Positions 60,703-64,000 of a stretch of 64,000 bases of DNA are shown here, piece by piece. The notes below the pieces were generated by a model. That model was not told where the DNA came from. It saw only the letters and a list, made by a program, of their open reading frames with translations, and ran no database searches. The position numbers and the translations under genes are program-made. Origin of the DNA: Volutella citrinella (taxonomy: Eukaryota; Ascomycota; Sordariomycetes; Hypocreales; Nectriaceae). Each line of letters starts with the position of its first letter. Position 1 is the first letter of the stretch. The stretch spans positions 620,001 to 684,000 of the forward strand of contig JAWZSP010000010.1 in the NCBI GenBank assembly GCA_034401135.1. The letters are read 5' to 3'.

Positions 60703-61243
60703 TCAACAAGTCTCGAGGCGAAAACGTATTCCCAAATATTCCTTGACATGGCTCACAAAACTTCTGCAATCGGCACAGACCTGTTTGCTCACTCTGATAT
60801 CAGCGCCCCCCTCGAAAGGCCAGGGCTGAACTTCAGTGAGATCAGAAAATTCAATGCTGTCTCTCATCCATTGGCCTCCTTCTTCCCCTTCACCTAATAT
60901 ATTGCCTACAATCGTAGGTGGGAGAACAATATGTTTGTCAATAAAGTAAGCAATGAGCTTTTTCTCGGCGTGGGAAGCAAAGTATGTTCCTGGCGCCACG
61001 TTCATAGGGATAGCAGAGTTGGTAACGTAATAGTATCGCTGCTAACTCTCCATGACAATGCGATACTCGGGCCTGGCCGAGGATGCGGGGGTTTCCCACG
61101 CCGTGGCTGTGACGTGATAGGCAGTAGGGACATACTACTCGCAGCGAATTCCGGTTCCATTCAGTGACCAGAGCGAGTGGGATATTGCGGTTATTGTTGT
61201 CAAGTGTTCCGTTCGATGGAGAGGTTCTTGGGTGCGGAGACAT
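60703..61243 (-). pseudogene. OTT_1508-type deaminase fused out of frame to a zinc-binding N-terminus
   Basis: From ATG 61243 one frame reads SLRVVCPYCLSRHSHGVG and YQLCYPYERGA, the start of a fungal protein class with a CxxC...H zinc unit. Another frame, overlapping at 60938-61005, reads GTYFASHAEKKLIAYFIDKH and, 50 residues on, VSKQVCADCRSFV: the HAE and CxxC zinc motifs of a cytidine-deaminase-fold family (OTT_1508-type), predicted from comparative work to act on nucleic acids. All active-site residues remain, but the deaminase has no in-frame start of its own beyond an ATG at 61005. Probably a recombined or frame-shifted remnant. Confidence 0.55.
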
Positions 61244-61599
61244 CGTGGGCAGTAAAGAAATGAGTATGTCGCATCGAGATCCCTCGATCGAGCAATCGAC
61301 CTTTGGCCCTGCAGAAGGTTTTGAAGCCAGTTCTAGCGTGATGTCTGCTTTTACCTCGGTTGGTGGCCGAAGTTTAATCGGGCTCGAATGATAATTTCAT
61401 TGAGCTCTATCCGTTTCCGTCGACGTTCCATTAAACTGCCAAAAAAAATTTCACCAATCCACTATATTAGGTTCACCATCGTATCATTCAAGATAAGGTT
61501 TTAGCCAGCCTGACGCTCTGCAGGGCTCCCCTTCATATCTAAAGGTGCCCCTGCCTGACACCCTTAGCAAATTTTCCTTAATATTGCCTACCATGCGAC
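61244..61599. other. Gene-free stretch
   Basis: Intergenic between the divergent deaminase remnant and RNase III gene; an A-run lies at 61441-61448. No repeats or genes recognised. Confidence 0.4.
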
Positions 61600-62100
61600 A
61601 TGGCTTCAAACGCAGCCCTTCAAGACAAACTCCAATACCACTTCACAGATATCCAGCTGCTCGAGGAAGCTTTATTGGCAGACGGGGCTGCAGTGGCACG
61701 CCCTGAAATCCACGGACGTTCCGACGGCAATAAACCGCTTGCGCTTGTCGGAGATGCTCTATTGAGACTTTTCGTTGCGGTTGATGGCTACCATCATGGA
61801 TTACACACTGGTAAGGAGCTCCTGTCAGAGTTCTTCCACGGCTAACACCTCGTAGAGCAAAGCACCAGGGCTCTTGGCGATCTGGGTTGCAATGTTGCCC
61901 TTGAAAAGATAGGGAAGAAATTTGACCTTGACCATTTCGTCGTCACAAATCCATGCCAAGGAGGAGACGTGCCTCGAACGACCCTAGCATCGACGGTCGA
62001 GGCCATTATTGGCGCAGTATGGTTGGACAGCCAACGGGATGATCAGGCAACTCGGGAAGTCATCAATCGTATGGGAATATCGCTCGGGGATGTAGCCTAG
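61600..62100 (+). CDS. Small RNase III-domain protein
   Basis: Exons 61600-61810 and 61856-62100; the intron (61811-61855: GTAAGG donor, GCTAAC branch, GTAG acceptor) removes an in-frame TAA. 151 residues, a single RNase III domain: LQDKLQYHFTDIQLLEEAL, NKPLALVGDALLRLFV in place of the NERLEFLGDS signature (Asp kept, the first Glu replaced by Ala), and TTLASTVEAIIGAVWLD with the second acidic residue. No dsRNA-binding domain. RNase III enzymes cut double-stranded RNA in rRNA and small-RNA processing; the altered signature makes activity uncertain, and this could be a structural homologue. The gene is intact, with good ATG context (GACATGG). Confidence 0.75.
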
Positions 62101-62695
62101 CAACAAGCCGCGGCGGAGGGGATATGGCGGGCGCGGCACTATGCAAAGCTATCGCATTTTTGCTCCGTGCCCCCTTTGACGTTGTGCCTGGCGTACTACA
62201 CCGAATGCGGCCAACAAAGTTGGCGTCAATCCTTTTTCAGGTGCAGCTTCTAAGGATCAGCGCTTCGGCGTTCCTCGGCCAAGGCATATTATCTGCGTCC
62301 GATCTTGTGACGTGATCTCCGGCGTGAAACAGCATCCGAAGCCTTCTACATCCCTACTATGGCACGAGTACGTTTTTTTTTCTGCAACCTCAGAGGCGAT
62401 GCTAACAATACAGTATTAGAATCATATCAGAAGCGATTGATGGATCCGTTACACTCACTGAAACAGATTCTGGAACCTTCGCCCGCTTCTGCGAGTTTGC
62501 ATATACTGGAGACTATTCCGCAGAGAGGTTCCAACAACGTTCAGACTATCAGGCCCCTGCACTTTCGAGCCCTTCGAGTGACATTCTCATTCCTTCTCCA
62601 CCTAGGAAATAGGAGTTTTGAAATACCATCCTAACAAGCGTGTGAAACAAATAACTATTCACTGCCATAGTTTTGGTGTTGGTCAAAGGTTGTGA
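62101..62695. other. Gene-free stretch
   Basis: Short plus-strand frames at 62124-62315 and 62359-62634 without domains. Nothing else seen. Confidence 0.35.
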
Positions 62696-63220
62696 CTAAA
62701 AGTGTGCGAGTGAAACATGCTTCGAGTACTCTTCGAAATCTAAAAATGTAAAGCTACACTCAGGCAGAAGGCATAACGTTGGATTGTCGTCAGACACTGC
62801 TGAGTTCTGAGTGTTGCGCTTAGTGTCCTTCAGCTCCACATTTTGCATGCTCTGGTGAAGTTGCTCCACATTCCCATCAAGAGCACTATCCTTTGCTTCC
62901 AAGGTAATATTTCTCCGGTCTTGATATTGTCCATTGGCCATGCCATCAGCTATCAACGTAGCTGAATGCTGATGCCCATAGTCTAGTCGCGGTGATCCAT
63001 CACGTGGAAGTGCAGGGAGCAACACAGGCCGTTCGCGATTCGTCTTAAGACCTTTGGGCTTGAGGCAGGAGGGATGAATCCCGTTGCACCTACGCCTCCT
63101 TCGTCGGCAGGAAGTACAAGCCACCCTTGTACCGCTCCGCTTAGCGGTCGATGTAGTGCTTTGCTTGGGTGGACACGGTAAGCGGGTGGCACTATCAGAT
63201 AGCGGGATTGTTGCTCCCAT
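62696..63220 (-). CDS. Zinc-finger protein with cysteine cluster and C-terminal C2H2
   Basis: 174 residues if translation begins at ATG 63220; the frame stays open to 63652, but the upstream part (poly-Arg/Pro, then LWLTFLSLLAS) does not fit. Residues 31-52 read TRVACTSCRRRRRRCNGIHP then SC, like the first half of a Zn2Cys6 cluster (CxxCx6C), but the second half is missing. The last 25 residues, ECSFTFLDFEEYSKHVSLAHF preceded by CLLP, form a C2H2 finger (Cx4C-x12-Hx4H). Likely nuclear and DNA-binding or a regulator fragment; function unknown. Confidence 0.45.
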   Translation of the reverse strand: MGATIPLSDSATRLPCPPKQSTTSTAKRSGTRVACTSCRRRRRRCNGIHPSCLKPKGLKTNRERPVLLPALPRDGSPRLDYGHQHSATLIADGMANGQYQDRRNITLEAKDSALDGNVEQLHQSMQNVELKDTKRNTQNSAVSDDNPTLCLLPECSFTFLDFEEYSKHVSLAHF

Positions 63221-64000
63221 CTCCGCTAGGTGCGACCGTCGGCATTCAAATCTTGTCTCGGTGGTTAGTTTAATGTCCACAGAATCTTTGTATGGCAGAG
63301 CCCAAGTCAGGAGCAAGGCCCAACATTCTAGTGAGGGGTGATGAGAAGCCAAAAGTGATAAAAATGTCAACCAAAGACATACATTTAGGCCCATACCGCA
63401 CTCTTCTTGCATAGCAAGGTCAATTTCGTCGATTTCCCATGCGTTGGTGGGCTTAGGAGTGAAGTGAAGCTTGCGACGCCATGCGACGAGTTGCCCAAAG
63501 CCCACACCAACCGCCATTTTCTGTGTCTCAAAGTGGCCCTTCCTTTGCAAGTTAAGGCAGTCGCCACGTCCGACTGAAGCGCGCCGCAGGAAGCGCTGGG
63601 GCCAAGAGCGGCCGAATAGGGGCGTCGGTGCCGGGGGGCGAGGCGAAAGCACTTCTGCGTCACGTTGCGGGTCCTATAGCTTGCCTCTCTATGGACTGAG
63701 GTACAGGTAAGGGCGGCGCCGCACAAGGAGTACAGCGGCATGTGGCTCTACTGTACATGGCCGCAAAGAACACCAAGCTGACCTGGATGCGACCTCGGCT
63801 CGAAGGCATGCTGGAGAAGTGACACAGAGACCGGAAGCAGGCCGTTGACGAGAGCTACCCCAGTCCAGAGGCCACTTATATCGATATCGGCCGCTAGGGT
63901 AGGGTACTGCTCTGACGCCGGTGCTGCCTGGATAAGCTGTGGCGCGGCAGATGTCAAGGCCCTCAAGGGCCGCCGGGCGCCGATCACGCGGACGACAAAT
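63221..64000. other. Window end, no confident gene
   Basis: Frames at 63385-63741 and 63748-63987 (minus) have no domain. A gene crossing the right edge cannot be excluded. Confidence 0.3.

Noticed and set aside
63748..63987. Minus-strand frame at the window end
   Set aside because: 79 codons without domain or start context; cannot be judged because the sequence ends.
1..64000. tRNA or rRNA genes
   Set aside because: No cloverleaf with A- and B-box pair or rRNA core sequence was noticed by eye on either strand; a covariance-model scan would be needed to be sure.

Overview
The window looks like a subtelomeric or accessory region of a filamentous ascomycete (Pezizomycotina, most likely Sordariomycetes). 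The reasons are 45-73 bp introns with GT...CTAAC...AG signals, TTAGGG-type telomeric motifs stranded inside the sequence, nonsense mutations of the C-to-T type expected from repeat-induced point mutation (RIP), and fungal families such as FunK1 kinases, a KP4-like secreted protein, an OTT_1508-type deaminase and OrsD (DUF3505) zinc-finger proteins. I cannot name the species.

Layout. 0-4 kb: 3' part of an archaemetzincin gene, two secreted-protein genes and scrambled remains of an NLR-like gene. 4.4-15.8 kb: three co-oriented minus-strand relatives of telomere-linked RecQ helicases (TLH): a truncated copy, an OrsD - tyrosine-recombinase (YR) - OrsD gene without helicase, and a nearly complete copy. 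15.8-22.2 kb: telomeric remnants and palindromes, a 5'-truncated subtilase, two solo LTRs, a KP4-like gene and a truncated membrane-protein gene. 22.2-31.4 kb: BTB protein, kinase-like protein, FunK1 kinase, a gene of unknown family and the 3' end of a P450. 31.4-36 kb: TLH N-terminal fragment beside the P450, then a pyrimidine-rich tract with telomeric repeats. 36.1-40.8 kb: a TLH with only two in-frame stops. 41-46 kb: small coiled-coil protein, APH-type kinase, TLH scrap, F-box protein. 47.3-50.3 kb: a decayed TLH whose 5' end truncates another gene. 50.7-64 kb: two paralogous genes of unknown function, AT-rich decay, LTR-like sequence, deaminase remnant, a small RNase III and a zinc-finger protein.

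How it fits together. The dominant theme is at least seven full or partial TLH-family copies. In the three copies that retain the region I find the core of a tyrosine-recombinase site: Arg, Lys, Arg, and a His exactly nine residues before a Tyr. In two of them this lies upstream of a RecQ helicase or a second OrsD domain in one reading frame. Near the 5' ends of several copies there are 17-19 bp odd palindromes with a single central base. Some of these lie exactly where a host gene is cut or beside telomeric repeats. Two such modules (10.2 kb and 50.2 kb) keep the same spacing around a TGATTGG box. My reading, an inference, is that these are site-specific YR-RecQ mobile elements, each lineage with its own palindromic site, and that they break or move neighbouring genes. 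Several neighbours carry one isolated in-frame stop, which suggests recent RIP-type inactivation.
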